Of a DNA stretch of 64,000 nt, positions 45,491-54,289 are shown one piece after another. The translations under genes were made by a program, and so were the position numbers. The stretch spans positions 94,699 to 158,698 of the forward strand of contig NZ_LMOG01000019.1 of the NCBI RefSeq assembly GCF_001423495.1, in the 5' to 3' direction. A model generated the notes under the pieces. The model did no database searches. It was not told where the DNA came from and saw only the letters and a list, made by a program, of their open reading frames with translations. The DNA comes from Xanthomonas sp. Leaf131. Its GTDB lineage: Bacteria; Pseudomonadota; Gammaproteobacteria; Xanthomonadales; Xanthomonadaceae. Numbering within the stretch: position 1 is the stretch's first letter; the number at the start of each line of letters is the position of its first letter.

Positions 45491-45811
45491 TCAAGCCGGT
45501 GCGTTCACCCGCGCAAGGATCGCATCGATCGCGGTCCGTGCATCGCCGCTGCGCAAGGCTTCTTCCAGTAGTGGAATTACCCAGGCGCAGCCGGCCTTGG
45601 CCACGTCTGCGCGCCAATCGCCGCGCCAGCCTTCCAGCTCGTGCAGGGCCAGCATGCTGCAGCCCCCACGCTCGGCGTGACCACCGCGGATGGATTGCTC
45701 CAACCAGAATGGTTTGGCCGAATCGACGGCGATCGAAAAAACATAGACGTCGTGGTCCGGATCGTCGGCCGAGGGCGCGATATTGCGCTGGCCGATCTCC
45801 ACCACCTTCAT
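45491..45811 (-). CDS. Hypothetical protein, 106 aa, coupled to S4-domain gene
   Basis: A small soluble protein I do not recognise. It has a strand-rich first half (MKVVEIGQRNIAPSADDPDHDVYVFSIAVDS) and a helical second half with a conserved-looking GWRGDWRADVAKAGCAWVIPLLEEAL. Its start overlaps the stop of the S4 RNA-binding gene by 4 bp, so the two are translationally coupled. Confidence 0.65.
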   Translation of the reverse strand: MKVVEIGQRNIAPSADDPDHDVYVFSIAVDSAKPFWLEQSIRGGHAERGGCSMLALHELEGWRGDWRADVAKAGCAWVIPLLEEALRSGDARTAIDAILARVNAPA

Positions 45812-46050
45812 TCGGCCGGCTCCGCATCGGGGTCCAGTGCCAGCACGCGGATTTCCACATCGTCCAGTTGCACGAGCTGGCCGGGGCGGATCTTGGCAGT
45901 CTTGCGCAGTTCCTGCACGCCATCGACGCTGACCGCGCCGCTGGCAACGATCGCCTTGCCCTGGCCGCCGCTGTCGGCGATGCCGGCCAGCTTGAGCAGT
46001 TGGTTGAGTTCGATGTACTCGCCGTCCAGGTCGAATTCCAGGAATTGCAT
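45808..46050 (-). CDS. S4-domain RNA-binding protein (YbcJ-like)
   Basis: An 80-residue protein consisting of one S4 domain: IELNQLLKLAGIADSGGQGKAIVASGAVSVDGVQELRKTAKIRPGQLVQLDD. It belongs to the YbcJ/RlbA group of small single-domain RNA-binding proteins. Its RNA target is unknown. Start at 46050 is the natural beginning of the domain. Confidence 0.88.
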   Translation of the reverse strand: MQFLEFDLDGEYIELNQLLKLAGIADSGGQGKAIVASGAVSVDGVQELRKTAKIRPGQLVQLDDVEIRVLALDPDAEPAE

Positions 46051-46225
46051 GGTGCGGTGCGCTCGATGGCAGAAAGACCGCGATTATCCGCCCTGAGCAA
46101 CCGACAACGCCATGCACGGCTGTGCGATGGCGGCTACCGGTGCTCTCAGGATCGGCCCGCTTCCACGCGCACTTCAGGAGCTAGGTCATTGCTGCGCGGC
46201 CGGCGCAGGGCTGGACCAGCTACGC

Positions 46226-46873
46226 CTATTTGCGCCGGAAACCTGCGATCTCCTCCAGCATGCTTTCGGCACGAATAACCCCGGGTCCGGCATGCGCGGA
46301 GTCGATGCGCTCCAGCCACGGATGCTGCGTGCGCTGCAGGCGCCGGTAGCCGAGCCAGGTGCCTGTCGCGCCAAGCACGCCTACCAACACATTGATCAAC
46401 AACCAGCTGTGCGGCAGCGTCATGTCGGTGAGCTTGCGCCAGAGGCCGTCCGCCACGGCGACCCACAGCACCCAGAACGCGATGCCCAGCCACGGCGCCA
46501 CCCGCGTGCGCCAGCGCCGTAGTTGCGCGAGCGCCCGCTGTGTCTGCAACAGCGGTCTAGCGAAATCCAGTTGCGACAACAGCATGAGTTGACGCACCGC
46601 GGAGATCGCCAGCGCACTGCTCCACAGCTGCAGCAGTACGCCGCCGATGACGGCCATGGTCTGGTCTGCATACGGAAGCCAGCTGCGTGCGAGCGCGATG
46701 CTCAGCGCGATGGCGCACAGCAACTGCGCGGTTTGGCTTACCCACAGCGGGCGCAGGCTGGTGCGCGCTGCATGGCCGCGCACCTCGCCAATGAGGTGGC
46801 TGGTCAAGGTGGCTTGTTGCTCCAGGCGTTGTTCCAGCGTGTGCCACGCGCGTTGCAGGTCGTCGAGTTCCAT
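46226..46873 (-). CDS. Four-helix membrane protein cotranscribed with an ECF sigma factor
   Basis: A 215-residue inner-membrane protein. The cytoplasmic N-terminus (about 1-45, MELDDLQRAWHTLEQRLEQQATL) is helical and charged; four membrane helices follow (about 47-70, 77-98, 125-147, 155-176), then a cytoplasmic tail. It lies 28 nt after the ECF sigma gene in one operon, the place of an anti-sigma factor, but shows no ASD zinc motif (HxxxCxxC). Holding the sigma factor at the membrane is a reasonable inference. Start at 46873 is the Met that opens the helical domain. Confidence 0.75.
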   Translation of the reverse strand: MELDDLQRAWHTLEQRLEQQATLTSHLIGEVRGHAARTSLRPLWVSQTAQLLCAIALSIALARSWLPYADQTMAVIGGVLLQLWSSALAISAVRQLMLLSQLDFARPLLQTQRALAQLRRWRTRVAPWLGIAFWVLWVAVADGLWRKLTDMTLPHSWLLINVLVGVLGATGTWLGYRRLQRTQHPWLERIDSAHAGPGVIRAESMLEEIAGFRRK

Positions 46874-46901
46874 GTGCTGCTCCTTGTGCGGGTCGTGTGG
46901 G

Positions 46902-47402
46902 TCAGAGTTCGGCGCGGATACGCGCCTTGAGGCGGCTGAGTTTCGTGGCGACATTGGTCTCGCTGATGCCGAGCACCTCGCCGATCTCGCGGTAGCTGTG
47001 GTCGTCCAGGTACAGCAGCATCAGTGCGCGCTCCAACTGCGGCAGTTGCGCGATAAAGCCGTAGAGCGCGGCCACTTGCTGCTCGTGCGCCGGGTCGCGC
47101 GCCAACGGGTCGGCGATGCTGTCGGCCACCGTCTCCAGCGGGAGCGGATCGTTCGGCACGCGGCTGCGGCCGCGCAGATCGCTGATCGCCACGTTCAAGG
47201 CGATGCGGTACATCCAGGTGGAAAAACGCCGGCTGGCGTCGTAGGCCGGAAATGCGCGCCATAACTGCACGGTGATGTCTTGCCCCAGCTCGGCGCGGTC
47301 GTCCGGGTTCCCGCAGTAGCTGGCCGCGACCTTCAGCACGATGCCGCGGTGCTGCTGCAGCAAGGCGTTGAAGCGGGTGTGCAGGTCTGTTTCCAGGGAC
47401 AT
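46902..47402 (-). CDS. ECF-type RNA polymerase sigma factor
   Basis: A 166-residue sigma70-family factor of extracytoplasmic-function type. Region 2 is at about 20-85 (DRAELGQDITVQLWRAFPAYDASRRFSTWMYRIALNVAISDLRGR); region 4 is at about 110-165 (LPQLERALMLLYLDDHSYREIGEVLGISETNVATKLSRLKARIRAEL). It would direct polymerase to a small regulon. The downstream four-helix membrane protein is its probable regulator. The divergent neighbour is a DEAD-box helicase, 171 bp away. Confidence 0.93.
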   Translation of the reverse strand: MSLETDLHTRFNALLQQHRGIVLKVAASYCGNPDDRAELGQDITVQLWRAFPAYDASRRFSTWMYRIALNVAISDLRGRSRVPNDPLPLETVADSIADPLARDPAHEQQVAALYGFIAQLPQLERALMLLYLDDHSYREIGEVLGISETNVATKLSRLKARIRAEL

Positions 47403-47573
47403 GGCTCCGGCCGCGCAGGTGGGTGAGAACGTTCGAAGAGATGATTCGCCAGACAGAGCAAATCCTCACAACCTGAACGGACTGTTACGGAAATTTCGAC
47501 AGCAGGGGGGGCGAGGGCGCACACTATGCTGCTTTGCGCCTGCCGGCTCCGTGCGGCGCCTCCGGAGTTACCA

Positions 47574-49523
47574 ATGACCCAAGAATCTCCCGCGCCGCTG
47601 CTGTTTGCAGACCTCGGCCTCTCAGATGCTGTGATGAAGGCCGTTGCCGCCGTCGGTTACGAGACCCCGTCGCCGATCCAGGCTGCCACCATCCCCGCGC
47701 TGCTGGCCGGCCGCGACGTGCTCGGCCAGGCCCAGACCGGCACCGGCAAGACCGCTGCGTTCGCGCTGCCGGTGCTGTCCAATGCCGACCTCAATCAGCT
47801 CAAGCCGCAGGCGCTGGTGCTGGCGCCGACCCGCGAGCTGGCCATCCAGGTCGCCGAGGCGTTCCAGAAATATGCCGAGGCCATTCCCGGCTTCCGCGTG
47901 CTGCCGGTCTACGGCGGCCAGCCCTACGCCCAGCAGCTGAGCGCGCTCAAGCGCGGCGTGCATGTGGTGGTCGGCACCCCCGGGCGCGTGATCGATCATC
48001 TGGACCGCGGCACGCTCGACCTGTCCCAGCTCAAGACGCTGGTGCTGGACGAAGCCGACGAAATGCTGCGCATGGGCTTCATCGACGACGTCGAAGCGGT
48101 GCTGAAGAAGTTGCCGGAAAAGCGCCAGGTGGCGCTGTTCTCGGCGACCATGCCGCCGGCCATTCGCCGCATCGCGCAGACCTATCTGAAGGACCCGGCC
48201 GAAGTCACCATCGCGGCCAAGACCACCACCTCGGCCAACATCCGCCAGCGCTATTGGTGGGTGAGCGGCTTGCACAAGCTGGATGCGCTGACCCGCATTC
48301 TCGAGGTCGAGCCGTTCGACGGCATGATCATCTTCGCACGCACCAAGGCCGGTACCGAAGAGCTGGCGCAGAAGCTGCAGGCACGCGGTCTGGCCGCTGC
48401 CGCCATCAACGGCGACATGCAGCAGGCCGCACGCGAGAAGACCATTGCCCAGCTCAAGGACGGCAAGCTCGACATCCTGGTCGCCACCGACGTGGCCGCG
48501 CGCGGTCTGGACGTGGAGCGCGTCAGCCACGTGCTGAACTACGACATCCCGTACGACACCGAAAGCTATGTGCACCGCATCGGCCGCACCGGGCGTGCCG
48601 GCCGCAACGGTGATGCGATCCTGTTCGTCACCCCGCGCGAGAAGGGCATGCTGCGTTCGATCGAACGCGCCACCCGTCAGCCGATCGAAGAAATGCAGCT
48701 GCCGAGCGTGGATGCGGTCAACGACACCCGCGTGGCGCGTTTCATGACCCGCATCACCGAGACCTTGGCCGGCGGCCAGATCGAGATGTATCGCGATCTG
48801 CTGCAGCGCTACGAGAGCGAGAACAACGTGCCGGCGATCGATATCGCCGCGGCGATGGCCAAGTTGCTGCAGGGCGATTCGCCGTTTCTGCTGACCCCGC
48901 CGGTGCGTGGCGCGCGTGAGGAATTCACGCCGCAGCGCAACGAGCGTGCCGATCGCGGCGATCGTAATGACCGCGGCGATCGTGGCGAGCGCCCGCGCTT
49001 CGAGCCGAAGTTCGAGCGTGGCCCGCGTGCCGATGGCGAGCGCGCTGCGCGTCCGCCGCGTGCCGAGCGCCCCGCGTTTGCCGACGACGGCGCTGGCGCC
49101 GAGCGTCCGCGGCGCGACCCGGTCGCCCCGCGTGGCGAGCCGGAGTTCGGCATGGAGAGCTACCGCATCGAAGTGGGCCACACCCACGGTGTGAAGCCGG
49201 CCAATATCGTCGGTGCGATCGCCAACGAAGCGGGGCTGGAAAGCCGTTACATCGGCCGTATCGATATCCAGGACGATTATTCGATTCTGGATCTGCCGGC
49301 CGACATGCCGCGCGAGCTGCTGACGCACCTGAAAAAAGTGTGGGTCTCCGGTCAGCAGTTGAATATGCGCAAGCTGGAAGAAGGCGAGGCGATTGCGTCG
49401 CCGTCCAAGCCGCGCTTCCCGCGTGGCGGCAAGCCGGCCGGTCGTCCGAATGGCCCGGGCCGTCCGATGGACCGGGCCGGCGCACCGCATCGCAAGGGTC
49501 CGCCCAAGCCGCGCGGCGAGTAA
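47574..49523 (+). CDS. deaD: ATP-dependent DEAD-box RNA helicase (DeaD/CsdA type)
   Basis: A 649-residue RNA helicase for ribosome assembly and RNA turnover, typically cold-induced. The Q motif is followed by Walker A AQTGTGKT (53-60), DEAD (159-162), SAT (190-192) and HRIGRTGRAGR. After the two RecA domains come a dimerisation/linker region, an Arg/Asp/Glu/Pro-rich low-complexity stretch (about 455-520, repeated RGDR/RPRFEP units), and a DbpA/CsdA-type RNA-binding domain (about 524-600, YRIEVGHTHGVKPANIVGAIANEAGL). The tail is basic. Start 47574 has CGGAG upstream; the frame extends further but the extension does not resemble helicase. Confidence 0.93.
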   Translation: MTQESPAPLLFADLGLSDAVMKAVAAVGYETPSPIQAATIPALLAGRDVLGQAQTGTGKTAAFALPVLSNADLNQLKPQALVLAPTRELAIQVAEAFQKYAEAIPGFRVLPVYGGQPYAQQLSALKRGVHVVVGTPGRVIDHLDRGTLDLSQLKTLVLDEADEMLRMGFIDDVEAVLKKLPEKRQVALFSATMPPAIRRIAQTYLKDPAEVTIAAKTTTSANIRQRYWWVSGLHKLDALTRILEVEPFDGMIIFARTKAGTEELAQKLQARGLAAAAINGDMQQAAREKTIAQLKDGKLDILVATDVAARGLDVERVSHVLNYDIPYDTESYVHRIGRTGRAGRNGDAILFVTPREKGMLRSIERATRQPIEEMQLPSVDAVNDTRVARFMTRITETLAGGQIEMYRDLLQRYESENNVPAIDIAAAMAKLLQGDSPFLLTPPVRGAREEFTPQRNERADRGDRNDRGDRGERPRFEPKFERGPRADGERAARPPRAERPAFADDGAGAERPRRDPVAPRGEPEFGMESYRIEVGHTHGVKPANIVGAIANEAGLESRYIGRIDIQDDYSILDLPADMPRELLTHLKKVWVSGQQLNMRKLEEGEAIASPSKPRFPRGGKPAGRPNGPGRPMDRAGAPHRKGPPKPRGE

Positions 49524-49652
49524 GTTCCGCTGACAAACCGGCTGCGTGCGACCGCCCGGTCCGCGTAGTCGATGTCCGGAATCGGTATATGCGTAAGCGC
49601 ATACCGGATTTCAGCTGTCATGCGCCGAGATCTGCCCGCCGCAGGTGATGTT

Positions 49653-49665
49653 TTGTTAGCCACGC
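49653..49665 (+). repeat. Solo right end of a MITE-like element
   Basis: TTGTTAGCCACGC followed by TAA resembles the 13-bp right end at 7831-7843 (TTGTTAGCCGCTC, then TTA) with two to three mismatches. No left end or internal module is seen, so it is a relic or chance similarity. Confidence 0.4.
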
Positions 49666-49738
49666 TAAGTCTGTCTTGCGGTTGTGCGCGTCAAGCGGGC
49701 GCGGCCATACAGACTCTGTCGTTGCGGCCGCTACTGCC

Positions 49739-49763
49739 TTCAGGCGCCCACTGGGCGCCTGAA
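49739..49763. repeat. Perfect palindrome in the leader of the GGDEF-EAL gene
   Basis: A 25-base perfect palindrome, with arms TTCAGGCGCCCA and TGGGCGCCTGAA around one base, ends 28 nt before the start of the following gene. It lacks a T run. It may be an operator or an RNA hairpin in the leader; as a terminator for the helicase gene it would be 215 nt past the stop. Confidence 0.7.
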
Positions 49764-49791
49764 TCGCATTGGGCGGCGGTGGGGGACGAGG

Positions 49792-52206
49792 ATGGCAATG
49801 GCGCAGGCGGCACGCGGCAACAGCAGTGGTCGGACCATGCACATGGTGCGCGGTTGGCTGACGATTCCCTTGGCGTTACTGATCGGCATGGCCGTCAGCA
49901 TGGCGGTGCTCTCGGCGCTGATGATCGAGGTCCAGTCCGGTGCCACCGCCTGGATCGTCGGCCAAAGCCACTGGTCCAACGCCCAGCAGGAGTCGGTGTA
50001 CTGGTTGGAGCGTTATCTCGGTAGCGGCGATCCGGCCGATCTGCAGGCCGCCTGTCGCGCGCTGGAAGTGCCGCTCGGCGACCGTGCGGCCCGCCAGGCC
50101 GTTGAGCAGCCGGTGATCGATTGGGACGCGGTCTACGCCGGTCTCGCCGCGGGGCGCAATGCCCGCCAGGACATGCCGCAAATGGTGCGGCTGTACCGCT
50201 ACGGCCAGGTGTTTCCGTATCTGAGCGAAGCGATCGCGCTGTGGAAGCACACCGATGCCGACATCCTGCAACTGAGCTTACTGGCCGACCGGTCGGCGTC
50301 CGCACAGGCCACCAGCCGGCCGGATGCGCGCGCGCTGCAGGCCTTGCGCGACGAGTTGCATTTGCTGGATGGGCGCATGCGCCGCGATGCCGCGCAATTC
50401 CAGGCCCTGCTCATCCACTGCGCACGCTTGCTGCACGATGTGATGGTGGTCTGCAGCCTGGCCACCTTGCTGCTGGTGTTGACCACCGGCGTGCTGGCGA
50501 TGCGCCGTATTCGCGATTATCTGCTCTCGCACGAAGGGCGTTTCCGCACCGCGTTTCAGCAGGCGGCGCTGGGCATGGTCAAGTTCGATCTGCGTGGGCG
50601 CGTGCTCGATGCAAACGCCTCGATGGCCAATATCCTGCGCTACCGGCCGGAAGAACTGCAGGCCTGCAGCCTGGCCGAGATCATGCACCCCGGCGACATC
50701 GCGCTGGACAGCCGCGGCGTGATCGATTGGCCGAAGTTGATGCAGTCCGGCGAACTCCGCTTTCTGCGGGCCGACGGCGGGGTGATGTGGGGGCGCTGGA
50801 GCGCCTCGCTGGTGGAGCCGGGCCCGGAAGAACCGACGTTGGTACTGGCGGTGATCGAAGATGTGTCGCATGCGCACGAGCTGGCCGACGAAGTGTCTTT
50901 CCATGCGCGCCACGATGCCTTGACCGGCTTGATCAATCGCCACGAGATCGAACGCCGGCTGCTGCGCTTGATCGAACCACCGCAATCGCCGCAGTTGTGC
51001 CACGCGCTGTGCTTTGTGGACCTGGATCATTTCAAACTGGTCAACGACACCTTCGGGCATGCGGTTGGCGACAAATTCCTGTGCCATTTCGCCGACGTGA
51101 TCACCATGCAGTTGCGGCCCGGCGATTGGCTGGGGCGGCTGGGGGGCGACGAGTTCGCGATTCTGCTGGCCAATACCGATCTGTCGCAGGCGCAGGTGTT
51201 GCTCACCCACATGCACGGCGTGCTCGGGCAACCGTGGAGCCATCAAGGCGGCAAACCGCTGACGCCGAGTTGCAGCTTTGGCGTGGTGGAGATCCGCCAG
51301 GGCGCCAGCGACCTCAACGCCTTGATGACCGCCGCCGATCTGGCCTGTTATGCGGCCAAGGAAGAAGGGCGCAACCGCATTCGTTGTTTCGACGACAGCG
51401 ATCTGGCGTTGGCGCGGCGCCGCCACGACGGTGGCTGGATCAGTGCGGTGAAGCAGTCCATCGCCGAAGACCGCTTGCTGCTGTACGCGCAGAAAATCCA
51501 GGTGTTGAGCGACCCCGGACGGCTGCAGTACGAAGTGCTGGTGCGCATGCGCGCGCGCGACGGCCGCGTGCTGAGCCCTGGCGAATTCCTGCCTGCGGTG
51601 GAGCGCTATGGTTTGGGTCGCATGGTCGATGTGCACGTGCTGGAGACCTTGTGCGCGCAGCTGGCGGCCAACCCGCTGCATGTGGCGAGGCTGGATCTGT
51701 GCCACGTCAATCTGTCGGCGCAATCGATCGCGCAGCCGGATTTTCTCGACTTCGTGTGCGCCCTGTTCGAGCGTTACCCCACGCTGGTGCCCAAGCTGTG
51801 CATGGAGATCACCGAGACCGCGGTCATCGGCAATCTGGAGCAGGCGCAGCGCTTCGTGCAGAGCGTGCGTGCACGTGGCTGCCATGTGGCGCTGGACGAT
51901 TTCGGCAGCGGCCTGGCCTCGTTCGGCTATCTCAAACAATTCACCGTGGACGTACTGAAGATCGATTGCGGCTTCGTGCGCAATTACGCGCATGACGCGG
52001 TGGATCGCGCCGCAGTGCATTCGATCGCCCAGGTCGGCCTGGCGTTAGGGATCGAAGTGGTGGCCGAAGGGGTGGAATCGGAAGCCGATATCGCCGGCCT
52101 GCGCGAGGCCGGTGTGGGCCAGGTGCAGGGCTTCAGCCTGCATCGCCCCTGCCCGCTGGAAGACCTGTTGCATGTATCGATGCCGCTGCTGGTGGTAACC
52201 GGCTAG
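49792..52206 (+). CDS. PAS-GGDEF-EAL membrane protein (cyclic-di-GMP turnover)
   Basis: An 804-residue two-helix membrane sensor. Helices at about 22-45 and 214-237 flank a periplasmic domain. A PAS domain follows (about 248-360), then GGDEF (about 372-535) with an intact GGDEF (451-455) and an RPGD inhibitory site exactly five residues before it, then EAL (about 548-800). The EAL signature is EVL (581-583); the catalytic residues NLSAQS, MEITET, DDFGSG, KIDCGF, EGVES and QG are all present. It could therefore both make and break c-di-GMP. ATG 49792 with GGGGACGAGG upstream is the best start, although the frame is open to 49684. Confidence 0.92.
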   Translation: MAMAQAARGNSSGRTMHMVRGWLTIPLALLIGMAVSMAVLSALMIEVQSGATAWIVGQSHWSNAQQESVYWLERYLGSGDPADLQAACRALEVPLGDRAARQAVEQPVIDWDAVYAGLAAGRNARQDMPQMVRLYRYGQVFPYLSEAIALWKHTDADILQLSLLADRSASAQATSRPDARALQALRDELHLLDGRMRRDAAQFQALLIHCARLLHDVMVVCSLATLLLVLTTGVLAMRRIRDYLLSHEGRFRTAFQQAALGMVKFDLRGRVLDANASMANILRYRPEELQACSLAEIMHPGDIALDSRGVIDWPKLMQSGELRFLRADGGVMWGRWSASLVEPGPEEPTLVLAVIEDVSHAHELADEVSFHARHDALTGLINRHEIERRLLRLIEPPQSPQLCHALCFVDLDHFKLVNDTFGHAVGDKFLCHFADVITMQLRPGDWLGRLGGDEFAILLANTDLSQAQVLLTHMHGVLGQPWSHQGGKPLTPSCSFGVVEIRQGASDLNALMTAADLACYAAKEEGRNRIRCFDDSDLALARRRHDGGWISAVKQSIAEDRLLLYAQKIQVLSDPGRLQYEVLVRMRARDGRVLSPGEFLPAVERYGLGRMVDVHVLETLCAQLAANPLHVARLDLCHVNLSAQSIAQPDFLDFVCALFERYPTLVPKLCMEITETAVIGNLEQAQRFVQSVRARGCHVALDDFGSGLASFGYLKQFTVDVLKIDCGFVRNYAHDAVDRAAVHSIAQVGLALGIEVVAEGVESEADIAGLREAGVGQVQGFSLHRPCPLEDLLHVSMPLLVVTG

Positions 52207-52250
52207 GTGCGATGGCGCACGATTGCCGATAAATCGCCGATAATTGGGGG

Positions 52251-52973
52251 ATGACAACCCGACTCAACAAATACATCGCCGAAACCGGCTTCTGCTCCCG
52301 CCGCGAGGCCGATCGCCTGATCGGCGAACGCCGCGTCACCGTCAACGGTGTGCCTGCCGGAACCGGTGCGGTGGTGGGCGAGGAAGACACCGTGCTGGTG
52401 GATGGCCAGCCGCTGCGCACGCGCGCTGCCAGCAAGCCCGGTGGCCGCAAGCATGTCTACATCGCGCTCAACAAGCCGGTGGGCATTACCTGCACCACCG
52501 AGAGCTCGGTCAAAGGCAATATCGTCGAATTCGTCGGCCACGAGCAGCGCATCTTTCCGGTCGGCCGGCTCGACAAGGAGTCCGAAGGGCTGATCCTGAT
52601 GACCAGCAACGGCAACATCGTCAACGAGATCCTGCGTGCGGAGAATCGCCACCAGAAGGAATATCTGGTGGCGGTGAACAAGCCGGTCACCGACGAATTC
52701 CTGCGCGGCATGGCGCGCGGTGTGCGTATCCATAACGAGACCACGTTGCCGTGCCGCACCGCGCGGATTGCCAAGTTCGGCTTCCGCATCGTGCTGGAGC
52801 AGGGCTTGAACCGGCAGATCCGCCTGATGGCGTCCGAATTCGGTTACCGCGTGACCCAGCTGCGCCGGGTGCGCATCGACAATATCAAGCTGGCTGCGCT
52901 CAAGCCGGGGCAATGGCGCAACCTCAGCGATGCCGAACTGCGCGGTTTGCTGCCGCAGCGTACCGACTGGTGA
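52251..52973 (+). CDS. rluF: 23S rRNA pseudouridine synthase RluF
   Basis: A 240-residue RluB/E/F-family pseudouridine synthase. An N-terminal S4 domain (about 3-50, RLNKYIAETGFCSRREADRLIGERRVTVNG) precedes the catalytic domain with Asp108 in FPVGRLDKESEGL. The NIVEFVGHEQRIFPVGRLDKESEGLI and VEFV/ILRAENRHQKEYLV segments match RluF (uridine 2604 of 23S rRNA) rather than RluB or RluE. It starts 44 nt after the GGDEF-EAL gene in the same direction. Confidence 0.9.
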   Translation: MTTRLNKYIAETGFCSRREADRLIGERRVTVNGVPAGTGAVVGEEDTVLVDGQPLRTRAASKPGGRKHVYIALNKPVGITCTTESSVKGNIVEFVGHEQRIFPVGRLDKESEGLILMTSNGNIVNEILRAENRHQKEYLVAVNKPVTDEFLRGMARGVRIHNETTLPCRTARIAKFGFRIVLEQGLNRQIRLMASEFGYRVTQLRRVRIDNIKLAALKPGQWRNLSDAELRGLLPQRTDW

Positions 52974-53101
52974 CACCACCGCTTGCCAGCGGCTGAACGG
53001 AAGCGACACGGTGCGTCGGGTGGTCCGGCGCACCCCGATAGTCGGGCCTGACACGCTCGGTCATACTTTCGCCGTGAATAGCCAGCTGGGGGAGCGGGCA
53101 A

Positions 53102-54172
53102 GTGATCAAACCGGAATTGCCGGACAACGAAGCCGAGCGCCTGGCAGCGCTGCGCCAGTACGAGGTGCTGGATTCGCCGGCCGAAAGCGCGTTCGACGAC
53201 CTCACCATGATCGCCTCCACGCTGTGCGAGACGCAGATGGCGGCCGTGGTGCTGGTGGACGAGGACCGGCAATGGTTCAAGTCGGCGCATGGCGCGCCGC
53301 GCAGCGAAGCACCGCGCGATATTTCCTTCTGTGCGCACGCGATCCTGCGCCCCGACGAAGTGATGATGGTCGACGACACCTTGCTCGACCCACGCTTCCA
53401 CGACAATCCGATGGTGACCGGCAGCGCTGCGGTGCGCTTCTATGCCGGCGCGCCGCTGATCACCAGCGGGGGCATGGCGCTCGGTTCGCTATGCGTGTTC
53501 GACCAGACCCCGGCGCATCTGCGCGATGAGCAACGCCAAGCCTTGCAGGCATTGTCGCGGCAGGCCTCGCATCTGCTGGAACTGCGCCTGGCTGGCAAGC
53601 AGCTGCGCCAGCAATTGCATGAGCGCGAATGGTACGAGCAGCAGATGGCCGGCTATTACGCGCAAATGGATGCGTTGAACGCCGATCTGGTCGAGCAGAC
53701 CCGCACCGATCCGCTGACCGGCTTGCCGAACCGGCGTGCGTTTGCGGTTGCATTGGCTGCGGCGACGGAGCAGACGCGTGCGGCAGGCCAGCCGTTGTCG
53801 GTGGCATTGCTGGACGTGGACCACTTCAAGACCGTCAACGACGTGCATGGGCACGACCAGGGCGATGTGGTGCTGCGCGAGTTGTCGGCGCTGTTGCGCG
53901 CGCATGTGGCCGGTGCCGGCACCATCGCGCGATACGGCGGCGAAGAGTTCGTGTTGTTGCTGCCCAACCTGGATCTGCTGCAGGCGCGCATGCAATGCGA
54001 ATACCTGCGGCAGAGCGTAGCGGTGATGACCATCGCGCTACCGGTGACGGTGAGTATCGGCGTAGCCAGCCTGCATGCGCAGGAAGACGTGGAAGCGGTG
54101 ATCAAGCGTGCCGATCAGGCGCTGTATGCGGCCAAGCGCGGTGGGCGCGATCAGGTGGTGGCGTTGGGGTAG
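53102..54172 (+). CDS. GAF-GGDEF diguanylate cyclase
   Basis: A 356-residue soluble protein. The GAF domain covers about 22-165 (AFDDLTMIASTLCETQMAAVVLVDEDRQWFKS ... FCAHAILRPDEVMMVDDTLLDPRFHDNPMV). A short coiled linker leads to the cyclase domain (about 197-350) with GGEEF at 279-283 and DPLTGLPNRRAF. No RxxD inhibitory site precedes GGEEF. It should make c-di-GMP in response to an unknown cytoplasmic signal. The start is GTG at 53102, with GGGGGAG upstream. It lies 128 bp after rluF. Confidence 0.93.
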   Translation: MIKPELPDNEAERLAALRQYEVLDSPAESAFDDLTMIASTLCETQMAAVVLVDEDRQWFKSAHGAPRSEAPRDISFCAHAILRPDEVMMVDDTLLDPRFHDNPMVTGSAAVRFYAGAPLITSGGMALGSLCVFDQTPAHLRDEQRQALQALSRQASHLLELRLAGKQLRQQLHEREWYEQQMAGYYAQMDALNADLVEQTRTDPLTGLPNRRAFAVALAAATEQTRAAGQPLSVALLDVDHFKTVNDVHGHDQGDVVLRELSALLRAHVAGAGTIARYGGEEFVLLLPNLDLLQARMQCEYLRQSVAVMTIALPVTVSIGVASLHAQEDVEAVIKRADQALYAAKRGGRDQVVALG

Positions 54173-54209
54173 GGCGGTGCTGCTGTGAGCGCGCGGATGC
54201 TTGATCGAT

Positions 54210-54248
54210 AACGCCAGTCGCGGCCTGGGCCGCTCCTGCGATGGCGTT
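54210..54248. repeat. REP-type palindrome between convergent genes
   Basis: AACGCCA (54210-54216) pairs with TGGCGTT (54242-54248), enclosing GCGGCC/GGCCGC. On the minus strand the core reads GCAGGAGCGGCC...GGCCGCGAC, like the GTAGGAGCGGC...GCCGCGAC REP sequences of Stenotrophomonas and pseudomonads. It lies between the convergent cyclase and EamA genes, where it may also stop transcription. Confidence 0.6.
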
Positions 54249-54289
54249 CGATGGGATTTGGCGATGCTCCATCGCGCTGCGTTGCGCAG

